DNA from: Chromatiales bacterium
GTDB taxonomy: Bacteria > Pseudomonadota > Gammaproteobacteria > Chromatiales > Chromatiaceae
Direction of reading: 5' to 3'
Assembly: GCA_028278145.1 (NCBI GenBank)
Contig: JANQEV010000077.1
Coordinates: 1-64,000 of the forward strand
Length of the DNA: 64,000 nucleotides
In this document: in pieces, positions 23,930-33,649 of the stretch
How the letters are laid out: the number at the start of each line of letters is the position of its first letter
How positions within the stretch are numbered: the stretch's first letter is position 1
The notes under the pieces: model-generated
The model's database searches: none
What the model was told of the DNA's origin: nothing
What the model saw: the letters and a program-made list of their open reading frames with translations, nothing else
Position numbers and translations under genes: made by a program

Positions 23930-25162
23930 ATGGAACAGGGACTGCGCAACTACCTGATCATCACCGGCGGCTACTGGTCCTTTACCATCACTGATGGCGC
24001 TATCCGCATGCTGGTGGTGCTCTACTTCCACCTGTTGGGTTACTCACCCTTCGAGGTGGCCATGCTATTCCTGTTCTACGAGTTCTTCGGCATTGTCACC
24101 AACCTGGTAGGTGGCTGGCTGGGGGCACGCATAGGCCTTAACCTCACCATGCACATCGGCATGGGCTTGCAGGTGGTAGCACTGGCCGCACTTTGTGTAC
24201 CGGATGCCTGGCTCTCAGTACCCTATGTGATGTTCGCCCAGGCCCTATCCGGCATAGCCAAGGACCTTAATAAGATGTCAGCCAAGGCATCGGTAAAGAC
24301 CATGGTGAGTGATGAGAGTGGTGGATCTAGGCTGTTTAAATGGGTGGCGATTCTTACCGGCTCGAAGAATGCCTTAAAGGGTGCCGGCTTCTTTGTGGGT
24401 GCTGCCCTGCTGGAGTGGATCGGTTTTCGCGCTGCCTTGGGGGCCCTGGCCGGGATGCTGCTGCTGGTACTGATAATTACTGCCAGCCTGTTACCAACCG
24501 GGGTTGGAAGGATGAAATCCAAGCCCAGGTTCACCCAGGTGTTTTCCACCATTGGTGCTATCAACCGTTTGTCTGCAGCGCGCTTCTTCCTGTTTGGTTC
24601 CAGGGATGTCTGGTTCGTTGTTGGCCTGCCGGTATTTCTTTATCAACTGTTGGGATGGTCCTTTACCCAGGTAGGTGCCTTTATGGCACTGTGGGTTATT
24701 GGCTATGGACTGGTCCAGGCCACAGCACCCAGGATCATCAAACGCACTCATCACGGCCAGGGACCAGGAGGTGGTAGTGCCAGACTCTGGGCATTTGCCC
24801 TGGCCCTGTTACCGGCCGGTATTGCCCTGGGCCTGCAACAAGAGTGGCCTCCAAATATAGTTTTGATCGTCGGCCTGATTCTGTTTGGGGTGGTGTTTGC
24901 CGTAAATTCTGCTGTGCATTCATACCTGATACTCGCCTATTCAGACCATGAGCGGGTATCAATGAATGTGGGATTCTATTACATGGCCAATGCCGGTGGG
25001 CGTCTGGTGGGTACAGTGCTCTCCGGATGGGCCTATCAAACCCAGGGACTGGAAGGATGCCTCTGGTGGTCCACAGCCTTCGTGTTACTGGCGGCACTGA
25101 TCTCATTTGGACTACCTGAGATCAAGGCTAATACCGAAGCAAGGCAGCCAGACCATGTTTGA
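23930..25162 (+). CDS. arsJ: ArsJ organoarsenical efflux protein (MFS)
   Basis: 410 residues, about 12 hydrophobic segments, major facilitator fold. The start RNYLIITGGYWSFTITDGAIRMLVVLYFH and the following LGYSPFEVAMLFLFYEFFG are characteristic of ArsJ (motifs named here in pieces). It exports 1-arseno-3-phosphoglycerate, which breaks down outside the cell to arsenate. With the preceding GAPDH this gives resistance to arsenate without reduction. It begins 2 bases after the GAPDH stop codon and its own end overlaps the next gene by 8 bases. Confidence 0.9.
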   Translation: MEQGLRNYLIITGGYWSFTITDGAIRMLVVLYFHLLGYSPFEVAMLFLFYEFFGIVTNLVGGWLGARIGLNLTMHIGMGLQVVALAALCVPDAWLSVPYVMFAQALSGIAKDLNKMSAKASVKTMVSDESGGSRLFKWVAILTGSKNALKGAGFFVGAALLEWIGFRAALGALAGMLLLVLIITASLLPTGVGRMKSKPRFTQVFSTIGAINRLSAARFFLFGSRDVWFVVGLPVFLYQLLGWSFTQVGAFMALWVIGYGLVQATAPRIIKRTHHGQGPGGGSARLWAFALALLPAGIALGLQQEWPPNIVLIVGLILFGVVFAVNSAVHSYLILAYSDHERVSMNVGFYYMANAGGRLVGTVLSGWAYQTQGLEGCLWWSTAFVLLAALISFGLPEIKANTEARQPDHV

Positions 25163-26120
25163 AGCACTTTCTGACCTGGTTGTTTATCGCTGGATAGGGT
25201 TGAGCCCGGATAATCATTTCGGGGCAGCACTGCATTTCTTTGTTATGGATGTGACAAAAATCTTTGTCATGCTGATATTGATTATCTATCTAATGGGTCT
25301 GTTGCGTGCATACCTATCTCCGGAGCGAATTCGTACCTACATTCAAAACCGCCCCGACTGGCAGGCACGTGGCATGGCCGTCACGCTAGGAGCTGTAACC
25401 CCATTCTGCTCCTGCTCCTCGGTACCGCTATTTATCGGCTTTGTAGAGGCAGGCATCCCCCTTGGCGTCACATACTCTTTCCTGATCGCATCACCCATGA
25501 TCAATGAAGTAGCCGCAGTCATACTGGTTGGCATACTTGGATGGAAGCTGGCACTACTCTACGTGGGTGCCGGCCTGATGGTAGCCTGGTTCGGCGGCAT
25601 TATCATGCAATGGTTCAAGCCAGAACGCTGGGTGGAAGATTATGTATGGAAAATCCACATGGGAGAGACACCAACACTGGAACGGGATGACTCACTCAAG
25701 GGCCGACACAGCTATGCCGCAGCCGAGGTTAAAGAGATCGTCGGACGCATCTGGAAATGGGTTTTGATAGGCATTGGTGTGGGTGCACTGTTCCATGGCT
25801 TCGTACCTGAGGCCTGGGTTACAGAACATCTGGCGGGTGGTAACTGGTTTGATGTCCCCACTGCGGTCCTGCTGGGAATCCCGCTCTACTCCAACGCCAC
25901 CGGAATCATACCGGTGGCCGAAGCGATGCTGACTAAAGGTGTGGCCATAGGCACCACACTTGCCCTGATGATGAGCGTTGCGGCACTGTCACTGCCGGAG
26001 ATGCTGATACTGCGCAAGGTGGTCAAGTGGCAGGCATTGGCCATCTTCGCCGGGGTACTTGCTATCGCATTTATTATTGTGGGCTGGGGTTTTAATGCCA
26101 TGAATATCCCGGCATTGTGA
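25155..26120 (+). CDS. ArsP-like permease (PF03773/UPF0718 family)
   Basis: 321 residues from the ATG at 25155, overlapping the arsJ end by ATGTTTGA. About eight to ten hydrophobic segments. The signature TPFCSCSSVPLFIG (Cys85, Cys87) in a membrane segment is that of the predicted permease family that includes ArsP, an exporter of trivalent organoarsenicals. Two similar halves each carry a SPMINEVA-like or SNATGIIPVAEA segment. Substrate cannot be fixed by sequence alone: ArsP proteins use specific cysteines, and other members move other things. Position at the end of the ars unit and the thioredoxin-like partner favour arsenic. Confidence 0.85.
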   Translation: MFEALSDLVVYRWIGLSPDNHFGAALHFFVMDVTKIFVMLILIIYLMGLLRAYLSPERIRTYIQNRPDWQARGMAVTLGAVTPFCSCSSVPLFIGFVEAGIPLGVTYSFLIASPMINEVAAVILVGILGWKLALLYVGAGLMVAWFGGIIMQWFKPERWVEDYVWKIHMGETPTLERDDSLKGRHSYAAAEVKEIVGRIWKWVLIGIGVGALFHGFVPEAWVTEHLAGGNWFDVPTAVLLGIPLYSNATGIIPVAEAMLTKGVAIGTTLALMMSVAALSLPEMLILRKVVKWQALAIFAGVLAIAFIIVGWGFNAMNIPAL

Positions 26121-26250
26121 CAGCCAACGCCTAGATGATATGTATCTTCCACCACCTATATCTACAATCCAGATAGAACAACCGACTTCCATTCAGTAAC
26201 ATTCATCTGTAGCAATAATCTGATATGGTCCTACTAACAACCTGAGTTCT

Positions 26251-26994
26251 ATGCCAGACAACTATTCAAGAATCTTCCTGCTGAGCCATATGCGTGCCTT
26301 TACCAGCCTGGCTGGCCATATCCTTGGCTCACATCCGCAGATCAATGGCTACTATGAGATGCATCTTAGCTACGATGCACCTCAGGCCCTGGATCAGCAG
26401 CTTGAGCAGTACCTGGAAAATGATGAGCTCAAGGCCGACAGCCGCTACCTGTTCGACAAGCTGCTGCACAATGACTATACACTGCAGCTGGACTCACTTG
26501 ACCTTACTGAAGTAAAGCTCCTGCTCAGTCTGAGGGAGCCGGAACAGAGCATCAAAAGCATCATCAACCTGTTTGCACAAAAAGATAATGACGAGCTGTA
26601 TGCCTCGCCACTGGAGGCCGCAAACTATTATATAGATCGAATCAAGACGCTTGCTGACTTCAGCCAAAACACGAATCATAGCTACTACTATTTTGATGCC
26701 GAGATGCTGCCAGGCAGGCCCGATACACTACTGCCCACCATGACACGTTGGCTGGATCTGGATTCCCCCTTAAGCGACAGCTACACCATTTTCAGCCAGA
26801 CCGGCGAAGACCGTAAGGGTGACTCGTCAAAGCATATTCACAGTGGAAAAATCAACCGTGCCAAGAACGACTACTCCACCATCACCGTTCCGGATGAACG
26901 GTTGCAGCTGGCCAGACAGGTGTATCGGGATTATCGCCAGCTGATTGTTGATGGCGCCACAGATGCGGTAATGATTAACCCGGCGACATATTAG
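26251..26994 (+). CDS. Sulfotransferase-like P-loop protein
   Basis: 247 residues. The N-terminus IFLLSHMRAFTSLAGHILGSHPQINGYYEMH has the layout of the PAPS 5'-phosphosulfate loop of sulfotransferases (strand, R-x-x-T/S, helix, then GSHP and a GYYE strand). VKLLLSLREPEQSIKSII corresponds to the 3'-phosphate-binding segment with Arg and Ser. The canonical RSGST is RAFTS, so activity is plausible but unproven. Predicted role: sulfation of a glycan or lipid at the start of the surface-polysaccharide region. It is convergent with the 27012 gene and shares a terminator with it. Confidence 0.7.
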   Translation: MPDNYSRIFLLSHMRAFTSLAGHILGSHPQINGYYEMHLSYDAPQALDQQLEQYLENDELKADSRYLFDKLLHNDYTLQLDSLDLTEVKLLLSLREPEQSIKSIINLFAQKDNDELYASPLEAANYYIDRIKTLADFSQNTNHSYYYFDAEMLPGRPDTLLPTMTRWLDLDSPLSDSYTIFSQTGEDRKGDSSKHIHSGKINRAKNDYSTITVPDERLQLARQVYRDYRQLIVDGATDAVMINPATY

Positions 26995-27008
26995 GTTGCC
27001 GGGTTAAT
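26974..27008. terminator. Bidirectional terminator, 11-bp perfect stem
   Basis: ATTAACCCGGC (26974-26984) and GCCGGGTTAAT (26998-27008), 13-base loop, between two convergent genes. The left arm is still inside the last codons of the sulfotransferase-like gene. A GC-rich stem with AT-rich outer ends serves both directions. Confidence 0.75.
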
Positions 27009-27011
27009 AAC

Positions 27012-28850
27012 TCAGAATAGCCGATCCCAGGCATCGCGCTCGGCCCGATAATTCAACAACGCCCCAACTATCTGCTGCTTACGTTGCGCGCGATGCTCCT
27101 TGGAATGGATCTGGCGATAGGCCAGAGACTGGTCGCCAAAATTATGTTCAATGTTTCTGGTAAAGGCCTTGACCTGCTCTAGCGCCTTGGCAAGCTGCGG
27201 CGACTCCTGCCACCAGTAGCCGGCATCAAATACCAGCTCACATAACTGCCTACATTTTTGCAGGATCGCTTCATGCTTCTGCTGGTACATCTCCAGCAGT
27301 TCAGTCTCTTTGCCATCAATCACTGAGGCTAATGTATCCTGGGTAAAAGGCTGGCTGACATCCACCTGACCCATTAGCTCTACAACCGAGAACAGCATCA
27401 GATCACCAAAGAACTGACGCTCAAACTCATTGGACAGATCTATACTCTCCTGCTCCAGCTCCACCCCGGGACGGAAATCTTCGGAGAGATCACCCTGGGC
27501 AGTACGCCGGTGTAGATGCGGCAGATTAATAGAAGCAAAGCGTTCCCCTATCTCCGCCTGAATCAGACGCCCGGCCGTTGGACCGGACATACGCAGACGC
27601 AGGTTTCCAAAGGGGATAATGTATTTCAGGCCGGCATAATTGACTATGTAATTCCCCGGGTAGATAGTCCGCGCCGGCACCAGTTCAGCAATACCGTTCC
27701 CGTAGGAAAAGAAGGTTCTGCGTGTCAGATGCTCACCAAAAAAGAAACTGTTCAGCCTGCTGGCAAAATCAATCAGACATGCTATATGGTCATGCTCACC
27801 TTCAAGCCGGCAACGGTAGTCGTATGTATTGATCTTGTTTTCGAATCCGAACAGCTTGGACATATCATGATAGGCGGCATCACCCGGTTGTGCTCCAGGC
27901 GCTCCGTGAAAGCTGCAACTCATGCCACCTGTTGTTTCAGCCATAGTGGTAAAGAAGGCGGTTACATCATCCAGAAAGTTAGCCGCCATTACCGCGGGAG
28001 AAACCGGTGGATCACCCACCAGCTTTCCAGTCAGCATCATAGTATCGGTAGTGCGGAATACCTGGTCTATGTAGTGAAAATAGTTCAGGGCATAGACAAC
28101 CTCTTCCCCAGTGTCGGTTTGCCGGTTTACACAAAAGGATTGGTCGCTGTCCACCAGGTAGTAAAGCGTATTGTCCCTGTTTTCTGTCAACTGCAGGAAC
28201 TTCAGGTAACTGAGATTGCGATTGGCGGCCTGCCCCTTGAGGTAGAACCTTTCCCGCGACTGGGTGGTGAGGATATTACCCAGCAGGGCGCGTTCCTGCT
28301 CCGGAATAGATTGCAGCAGCTCATACTGCTCATCCTGTCCCAGGTGAAAGACTTGCAATCCCTTCTGCCGGTATTCTTCCACCAGTTCCAGATGCTGGCG
28401 GATGTTATCTGCTTCGCGGCTGTCCTCTGCCACGATCACCTTGATCTTGCCGTAATACCCAGATGCGTTGCCACCATATCCGAACTGCTGGCAGATCTGG
28501 TGAATACTCTCCAGGCAGGCCCGTAGATGCGATGGTCGATCCGCTACGGGAATGCTGAGGATGAAGTGATACCTGTCATCAGTTGCTCTCTGCCGGATCA
28601 GGGCGTCCTGCTCCCGGAACAACGCCTGGTAACACTCCAGCAGCTTGTGAAAGTCGGCATCTCCAGACCAAAGCGTTTGTTCCAGCAGTGGGTAGAGCTG
28701 CTCATACAGATCGATAAATGCATCCAGAGTATCTGCATCTGGTTGCGATGAAAGTGTGCTTAGTTGCTGCGCAAACCGTTCCAACCCGGGAATAGCAGAT
28801 TCATATAGTTCTATACAATTACGCAGGCTCGATACATCCATATCCGCCAT
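27012..28850 (-). CDS. Large GT-A-like protein of unknown specificity
   Basis: About 612 residues. Residues ~1-90 are helical. YHFILSIPVADRPSHLRACLESI then looks like the first strand and helix of a GT-A nucleotide-sugar transferase, KIKVIVAEDSRE the second strand, and YYLVDSDQSF a DxD metal site. The middle (FFSYGNGIAELVPARTIYPGNYIVNYAG) and the helical C-terminal third match nothing I recognise. There is no membrane segment. It begins within 10 bases of the ThDP enzyme's stop codon, so the two are made together. Start: ATG 28850 or 28841; TTG 28856 also in frame. A glycosyl- or other transferase is inferred only from the GT-A pattern. Confidence 0.65.
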   Translation of the reverse strand: MADMDVSSLRNCIELYESAIPGLERFAQQLSTLSSQPDADTLDAFIDLYEQLYPLLEQTLWSGDADFHKLLECYQALFREQDALIRQRATDDRYHFILSIPVADRPSHLRACLESIHQICQQFGYGGNASGYYGKIKVIVAEDSREADNIRQHLELVEEYRQKGLQVFHLGQDEQYELLQSIPEQERALLGNILTTQSRERFYLKGQAANRNLSYLKFLQLTENRDNTLYYLVDSDQSFCVNRQTDTGEEVVYALNYFHYIDQVFRTTDTMMLTGKLVGDPPVSPAVMAANFLDDVTAFFTTMAETTGGMSCSFHGAPGAQPGDAAYHDMSKLFGFENKINTYDYRCRLEGEHDHIACLIDFASRLNSFFFGEHLTRRTFFSYGNGIAELVPARTIYPGNYIVNYAGLKYIIPFGNLRLRMSGPTAGRLIQAEIGERFASINLPHLHRRTAQGDLSEDFRPGVELEQESIDLSNEFERQFFGDLMLFSVVELMGQVDVSQPFTQDTLASVIDGKETELLEMYQQKHEAILQKCRQLCELVFDAGYWWQESPQLAKALEQVKAFTRNIEHNFGDQSLAYRQIHSKEHRAQRKQQIVGALLNYRAERDAWDRLF

Positions 28851-28856
28851 ACCCAA

Positions 28857-30527
28857 CTAGCGCCTGGAAAAGTAATTGGGATAGGCATCCTGATCGATCA
28901 TTATTTCGATCAGGTTGATGTCCTTTACAAAATCCACGCTTTCAAACAGCGACGGCAGATCCTGTTCGTTCTCAACCTTGAAATGCTGGATACCAAAGGA
29001 TTGTGCCAGCATTGCATAATCCGGGTTTACGAAATCACAATCGATAAAACGGTCTTGGTAGTGCTGGTGCTGATTTTTTCGAATCAGACCCATGGACTGG
29101 TTGTTGAACAGGACAATATTCAACGGAATGCCATAATTGACCGCCGTCATCACCTCCATGCCACACATCTGGAAACCACCATCCCCAATCATGGCAAACA
29201 GCGGTTTATCCACATAGAAACCGCCCCCTATGGCTGCAGGTATGGCATGACCCAGTGAAGACACTCCGGAGTTTGGATAAAAATGGTCCTCGGGGGAAAC
29301 CAGATAAAAGTTCTGGGCAAAGACGATATTGTCGTCAAACATTACCAGGCCATCAGGGAACTGTTTTTCCAGCCAACCATAAAAGGCCTTCACATGGTCA
29401 AATTGCTGGTTGAATATTGTCTCACCGGCTGCGTCAGTCTGCTGCTGGGTAGTATGTTTAAACGAGGCAATATCCATCGTTTCTTTTGCCGCTATCTGCT
29501 GTTCCTGGCAGCCTGATTCCAGCGCCTGCAGATAGGTAGTGATGTCCGCCTGGATCGCCAGGTCTGCGAGGAAGACCTTTTCCAGATGCTGGGCATTGTT
29601 ATCCACTTGCAGAAGTTGCTTGCCTTGCAGCAGTTTCTTATCCCAGACATAGCTGGTTCTTTCGTTGTATCCTGCCCCCAGCAACAAAACCAGATCAGCC
29701 TCCTGCTCCAGGTAACGCATGGCGTAGCCTTCAGAGGTTACCCCGAGACTGCCCAGTGCCAAGGCAGACCGCTCATCGATCACACCCTTGGCTTTCAGGC
29801 TACTGGCAACAGGTATATTAAGACGCTCACTGATACGGGCTAATAAATCCTGCGCCCCGGAACGTATGCAGCCATAGCCTGCTACTATCAGTGGTCGTTG
29901 CGACTGCTTGATAAGCTCCAGACTCTGCTCGATATACTGCCCTGCAATTGCTGGCTCCACTGTGGGACGGGAAAAGGCCACCTCATCCAGAATGGTCTCA
30001 TCCACCATCTCTTTCTGCAGATTATAAGGGAAGCTTAACACCACCGGACCAGGGGTCTCCGAGAGCAGATGTTTCGCAGCCTGATTCAGGATACTGGCCA
30101 GGTAATCGGTACGCTCGATCAGCTTGTGATAACTGGTTATACCGTCAAACACCGTTACCTGATCAACACTGCCGCCCTCACCCGAGCTTTCCTGCAGCCC
30201 GGCTTTACCGAATATATGGGTTGGCGCTTCACCAGTGATGGCAATTACTGGCTGTTTATCTGCATAGGCGTTGGCAATACCGGTAATCAGATTGGTCGCA
30301 CCCGGGCCTGCGGTAGTGATACAGGCACCGACACCTCCTGTAACTCGCGCATCAGCACCGGCCATGAAGGCAGCAGATTGCTCATGCTTGACCAGTACAG
30401 ATTGAATAGAGGAATCATACAGTCCGTCATAAACCGGCAATATATGTGACCCTGGGACACCAAAAATGCTTTTGACGCCCAGATTTTCCAGAAATCTGAC
30501 GATTACTTCACTGACCTGTATTTTCAT
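28857..30527 (-). CDS. Thiamine-diphosphate enzyme, acetolactate synthase-like
   Basis: About 556 residues from the ATG at 30527. The pyrimidine-binding domain has the catalytic glutamate (VKHEQSAAFMA) and GACITTAGPGATNLITG. The central domain follows. The pyrophosphate domain has MIGDGGFQMCGMEV ending in IVLFNNQ (GDG-x-NN). No dedicated regulatory subunit is adjacent. In surface-sugar loci, enzymes of this kind (YerE type) add a two-carbon unit from pyruvate to a CDP-deoxyhexulose to make branched sugars such as yersiniose, and this window has CDP-sugar genes. Acetolactate or another carboligase/decarboxylase role remains possible. It is first in the unit with 27012-28850. A TTG at 30545 is a less likely start. 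Confidence 0.8.
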   Translation of the reverse strand: MKIQVSEVIVRFLENLGVKSIFGVPGSHILPVYDGLYDSSIQSVLVKHEQSAAFMAGADARVTGGVGACITTAGPGATNLITGIANAYADKQPVIAITGEAPTHIFGKAGLQESSGEGGSVDQVTVFDGITSYHKLIERTDYLASILNQAAKHLLSETPGPVVLSFPYNLQKEMVDETILDEVAFSRPTVEPAIAGQYIEQSLELIKQSQRPLIVAGYGCIRSGAQDLLARISERLNIPVASSLKAKGVIDERSALALGSLGVTSEGYAMRYLEQEADLVLLLGAGYNERTSYVWDKKLLQGKQLLQVDNNAQHLEKVFLADLAIQADITTYLQALESGCQEQQIAAKETMDIASFKHTTQQQTDAAGETIFNQQFDHVKAFYGWLEKQFPDGLVMFDDNIVFAQNFYLVSPEDHFYPNSGVSSLGHAIPAAIGGGFYVDKPLFAMIGDGGFQMCGMEVMTAVNYGIPLNIVLFNNQSMGLIRKNQHQHYQDRFIDCDFVNPDYAMLAQSFGIQHFKVENEQDLPSLFESVDFVKDINLIEIMIDQDAYPNYFSRR

Positions 30528-30812
30528 TGGTTTTTTTGGGCACAACTATTGTAAACCGATGAATAATACCACTGCTCCAGTAGTGAAGCCAAAATACCGA
30601 GTTAATTCAACCACTTTTAATTACTTAACCGACTGAAATATAGAACGAACACAAGGAAAACCACATGAATCACCGCACACGAAAAAAATGTTGACGAAAA
30701 CCTTACCTTATCGGAATTCCTCACATTACAAGTAGATTGGTGAAATACTATTTTATGTATAACATAGTTAATACGCACTATATGGTATATAGGCCAGAAA
30801 GGTTGAATTACA

Positions 30813-32369
30813 ATGAAGCTCCCTGGTAGTAAAAAACACCCTGTACACAAAGTACAACTTATATTCCCACCCATGGTCTTTTCAAAATTCCAGTCAAGGC
30901 AGACTGCTATGTATCCACTAGGACTGGGATATATTGCTGCAGTATTAGAGCGGGATGGATACAAGGTAGGAATGGTGGATTGTCCAAGCGAAGGGTTTGA
31001 AACGCTTGTTGATATTGGCAAAAACCGCTACATATACGGGCTAACCGAGAATGAAATTCGCGAACGAATAGAACGTATGCGCCCAGAAGCCGTGGGCATT
31101 TCATGCCTTTTCTCGACACTTGAAAAACAGATGTCAATGGTAGCGCGAATTGCCAAAGAAGTAGACCCTAATATCATTGTTATATGTGGCGGCCCTCATG
31201 TATCAGCATTCTATAATCGAGTTATAAACAACCCAAATATAGACTATTGCATTGTTGGAGAAGGCGAAGAAAAAATAATTGATTTATTAGAGGCATTAAA
31301 TAACAAACGTCCCTTTACTACATTAGATTCGATCTGCTATCGAAGTAATGATGAAATAATATATCAACCTCGCACAAGTTGGATTAAAGATCTTGATCAA
31401 ATACCATACCCGGCCCGCCACTTGCTGGATTTAGAGCACTATTTCAAAATCGGCAAAGTACAAGGACTTCGTCTCGAAGGTGAAAGTAGTCCCCGTATTG
31501 CACAGATGACAACCTCAAGAGGCTGTCCGTTTACATGCAACTATTGCGCTAAAGATGCAACTTGGGGCTCGAAATTCAGGACGCGCAGCCCCAATAATGT
31601 TCTGGACGAAATGGAACATTTAATCCGGGAGTATGGAATTGAACATTTTGCCTTCCAAGATGACAATCTGACAGCTGATATGAAGCGTGCCGCAAAAATA
31701 TTTGATGGTATTACAGAGCGTAACTTTAATATTACCTGGGAAGCACATAATGGGCTTGGTGTTAATTACCTCAACCGAGAATTATTGGAAAAAATGAAGG
31801 CTAGTGGATGCACTAGCTTTACTATTGCAGTCGAATCAGCTAATGACGCAATACTAGCAAGCGCAAATAAACCCAACTTCATCAAAAAGGCACCATCAAT
31901 CGTTGCAATCGCAAAAGAGCTTGGCATTGAAGTCCGAGGCTTTTTTATGATTGGTTTTCCAGGGGAAACTCTCGAAGAAGTCTGGAATACTGTAAAGTAT
32001 GCACGAAGCCTTCAGCTTGCAGTATCCGCATTTGCCCTGGTAACACCACTACCAGGCACTCTGCTATATCAGCAATGCATTGATAACGGAATAATCTCTG
32101 AACAAGAACTAGATTTTGAAGACCTGAGCTTTGGCGCCATCGATTTTCCTCTCTCAAAGGTTCCTGTCGAGCAATTAAAAGCCATTCGCAAGATAGAATG
32201 GTTAAGAACTGTCATGATGGATGAGTATGGTAATTTTAACCACGAAATCAATATGAAGCAGGAAGAAATCATGGAAGAGCTAAATAATGGATTACTATTG
32301 TTTCCTGATAATTCAGAGATACAGCAACTGTATCAACAGGCACAAAAACACTATGCGCATGCAAAATAA
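30813..32369 (+). CDS. B12-binding-domain radical SAM enzyme
   Basis: 518 residues. N-terminal region about 10-190 resembles a cobalamin-binding (B12-binding) domain (YPLGLGYIAAVLERDGYKVGMVDC, AVGISCLFSTLEKQ, IIVICGGPHVS). The radical SAM domain has the cluster motif C-x3-C-x2-C (Cys238, Cys242, Cys245 in SRGCPFTCNYCA). The cobalamin-dependent class usually methylates unactivated carbon, but also does ring rearrangements; the substrate is unknown. The common DxHxxG cobalamin motif is not evident, so cobalamin may be loosely bound or absent. AAGG precedes the ATG. It lies divergent from the ThDP gene across an AT-rich 285-base gap. Confidence 0.85.
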   Translation: MKLPGSKKHPVHKVQLIFPPMVFSKFQSRQTAMYPLGLGYIAAVLERDGYKVGMVDCPSEGFETLVDIGKNRYIYGLTENEIRERIERMRPEAVGISCLFSTLEKQMSMVARIAKEVDPNIIVICGGPHVSAFYNRVINNPNIDYCIVGEGEEKIIDLLEALNNKRPFTTLDSICYRSNDEIIYQPRTSWIKDLDQIPYPARHLLDLEHYFKIGKVQGLRLEGESSPRIAQMTTSRGCPFTCNYCAKDATWGSKFRTRSPNNVLDEMEHLIREYGIEHFAFQDDNLTADMKRAAKIFDGITERNFNITWEAHNGLGVNYLNRELLEKMKASGCTSFTIAVESANDAILASANKPNFIKKAPSIVAIAKELGIEVRGFFMIGFPGETLEEVWNTVKYARSLQLAVSAFALVTPLPGTLLYQQCIDNGIISEQELDFEDLSFGAIDFPLSKVPVEQLKAIRKIEWLRTVMMDEYGNFNHEINMKQEEIMEELNNGLLLFPDNSEIQQLYQQAQKHYAHAK

Positions 32370-32447
32370 GCCAAATAAAACTTATGGGTCACAGAATATA
32401 GCACCACTTGAACAGAAGTTATGTGCCACATCCATTTCAATCTAATC

Positions 32448-33629
32448 CTATAACAAGAAACTTGATAGCAGGTGATCTTTTTCTTCAGCTCGATGTTCCC
32501 AACTATTATTTGCCGCACATTCTTGTCGCAAATTACTTAGACCAGAATCCTCTTCTTCGACTGCTTGTATAACCAACTGGGCATACTCTTCAACATCATC
32601 TGCAACATAGAGAAGATCTTCAAAATCCTCAACAGCAGCTATCCTGGTAGTAACAACCGGCTTCCCTGATGCCAAATACTCATGCAGCTTCAGTGGGTAT
32701 ATGTTACGTGTAACCTCATTAATACGATATGGCATTAAGCAAACATCCAATCCCTTCAGATAGGCAGGCAGTTCTTGCACAGGCTTCAGTCCGAGAATAT
32801 GTAGATTCGGACGTGCTGGAAGCAATTTATCCAGTCGCCCAAGCCCTCCGGCATAATCACCTATAATGACAATCTGATGATCGCTATTATCTGTCAGACG
32901 CATTACCAGATCAGCATCAAAACGAACGTCATCAACCAGTCCAACAAAACCCACTCTGGGATGAGGGATGGCCTCCAGGTCAACCGGGACAACAGTCTCT
33001 GGATCAACCGCTTTGCCAAACATTTTTGCATCTACCCCATGATTAACCATATAAGTATTGACATTGCGCTTCTTCCTCGACTCCAGCAACGGCCTGGATC
33101 CAGCAAATACAATATCGGCTTCCCTGCATAGAGCATCATCCCACTCAATCATGAACTCTTTCTCACTATCACTGCCGCAGAACTCGATCCACTCATCGAC
33201 ACAATCATATATGACCTTTTCGAATGAAAGTTGTAGCACTGAAACACACTGTAGTGTAAAGGCCCAAAGCAGTGGATCCTTCATCCCCATACGCTGGATC
33301 AATGACTGAAGTTCATTTCGATACATCAACCCATTGATAAGGCGAGAGAGTGGAAGTTTCGTATTAAATGGCAGGTAGGGAAAACCCATCCGATAGACAT
33401 AAAGATTCGGCTCTATTTTACGCAGTCGAGGAAGTTTACGTTGCTCTCGCAGAAAAGTATTTCGCCCCTTTAACCAAGCAAGCGATGAACGAAATGGTTC
33501 AACGTATACAATCCTGTTTTCAGGCGCCAGCAATTTCATCAATTGTTGGCATGGCGTCCAGTTGGCATCCCAAGCCTGGGTTGCCAAACAAACGATATCT
33601 TTGTTATTTAAATACTTATAATCATCCAA
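32448..33629 (-). CDS. Glycosyltransferase, GT-B fold (TuaH/GT4-like)
   Basis: 393 residues. The N-terminal half (DIVCLATQAWDANWTPCQQLMKLLA, IVYVEPFRS) is a GT-B acceptor domain. The C-terminal half has HPRVGFVGLVDDVRFDADLV, NLHILGLKPVQELPAYLKGLDVCLMPY and LKLHEYLASGKPVVTT, the nucleotide-sugar-binding pattern with the E-x7-E-like glutamate (KLHEYLASGKPV). It should transfer a sugar from an NDP donor to a lipid-linked glycan in the cytoplasm. The start is TTG at 33629 with no ATG close by; ribosome site weak. It stands alone on the minus strand. Confidence 0.85.
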   Translation of the reverse strand: MDDYKYLNNKDIVCLATQAWDANWTPCQQLMKLLAPENRIVYVEPFRSSLAWLKGRNTFLREQRKLPRLRKIEPNLYVYRMGFPYLPFNTKLPLSRLINGLMYRNELQSLIQRMGMKDPLLWAFTLQCVSVLQLSFEKVIYDCVDEWIEFCGSDSEKEFMIEWDDALCREADIVFAGSRPLLESRKKRNVNTYMVNHGVDAKMFGKAVDPETVVPVDLEAIPHPRVGFVGLVDDVRFDADLVMRLTDNSDHQIVIIGDYAGGLGRLDKLLPARPNLHILGLKPVQELPAYLKGLDVCLMPYRINEVTRNIYPLKLHEYLASGKPVVTTRIAAVEDFEDLLYVADDVEEYAQLVIQAVEEEDSGLSNLRQECAANNSWEHRAEEKDHLLSSFLL

Positions 33630-33649
33630 TGTTGGCTATCCAGGATTAA

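Noticed and set aside
27516-28526. A long (336-codon) plus-strand frame inside the GT-A-like gene
   Set aside because: No family motif and no ribosome site, while the minus-strand frame is longer, has GT-A-like features and is packed against the ThDP gene.
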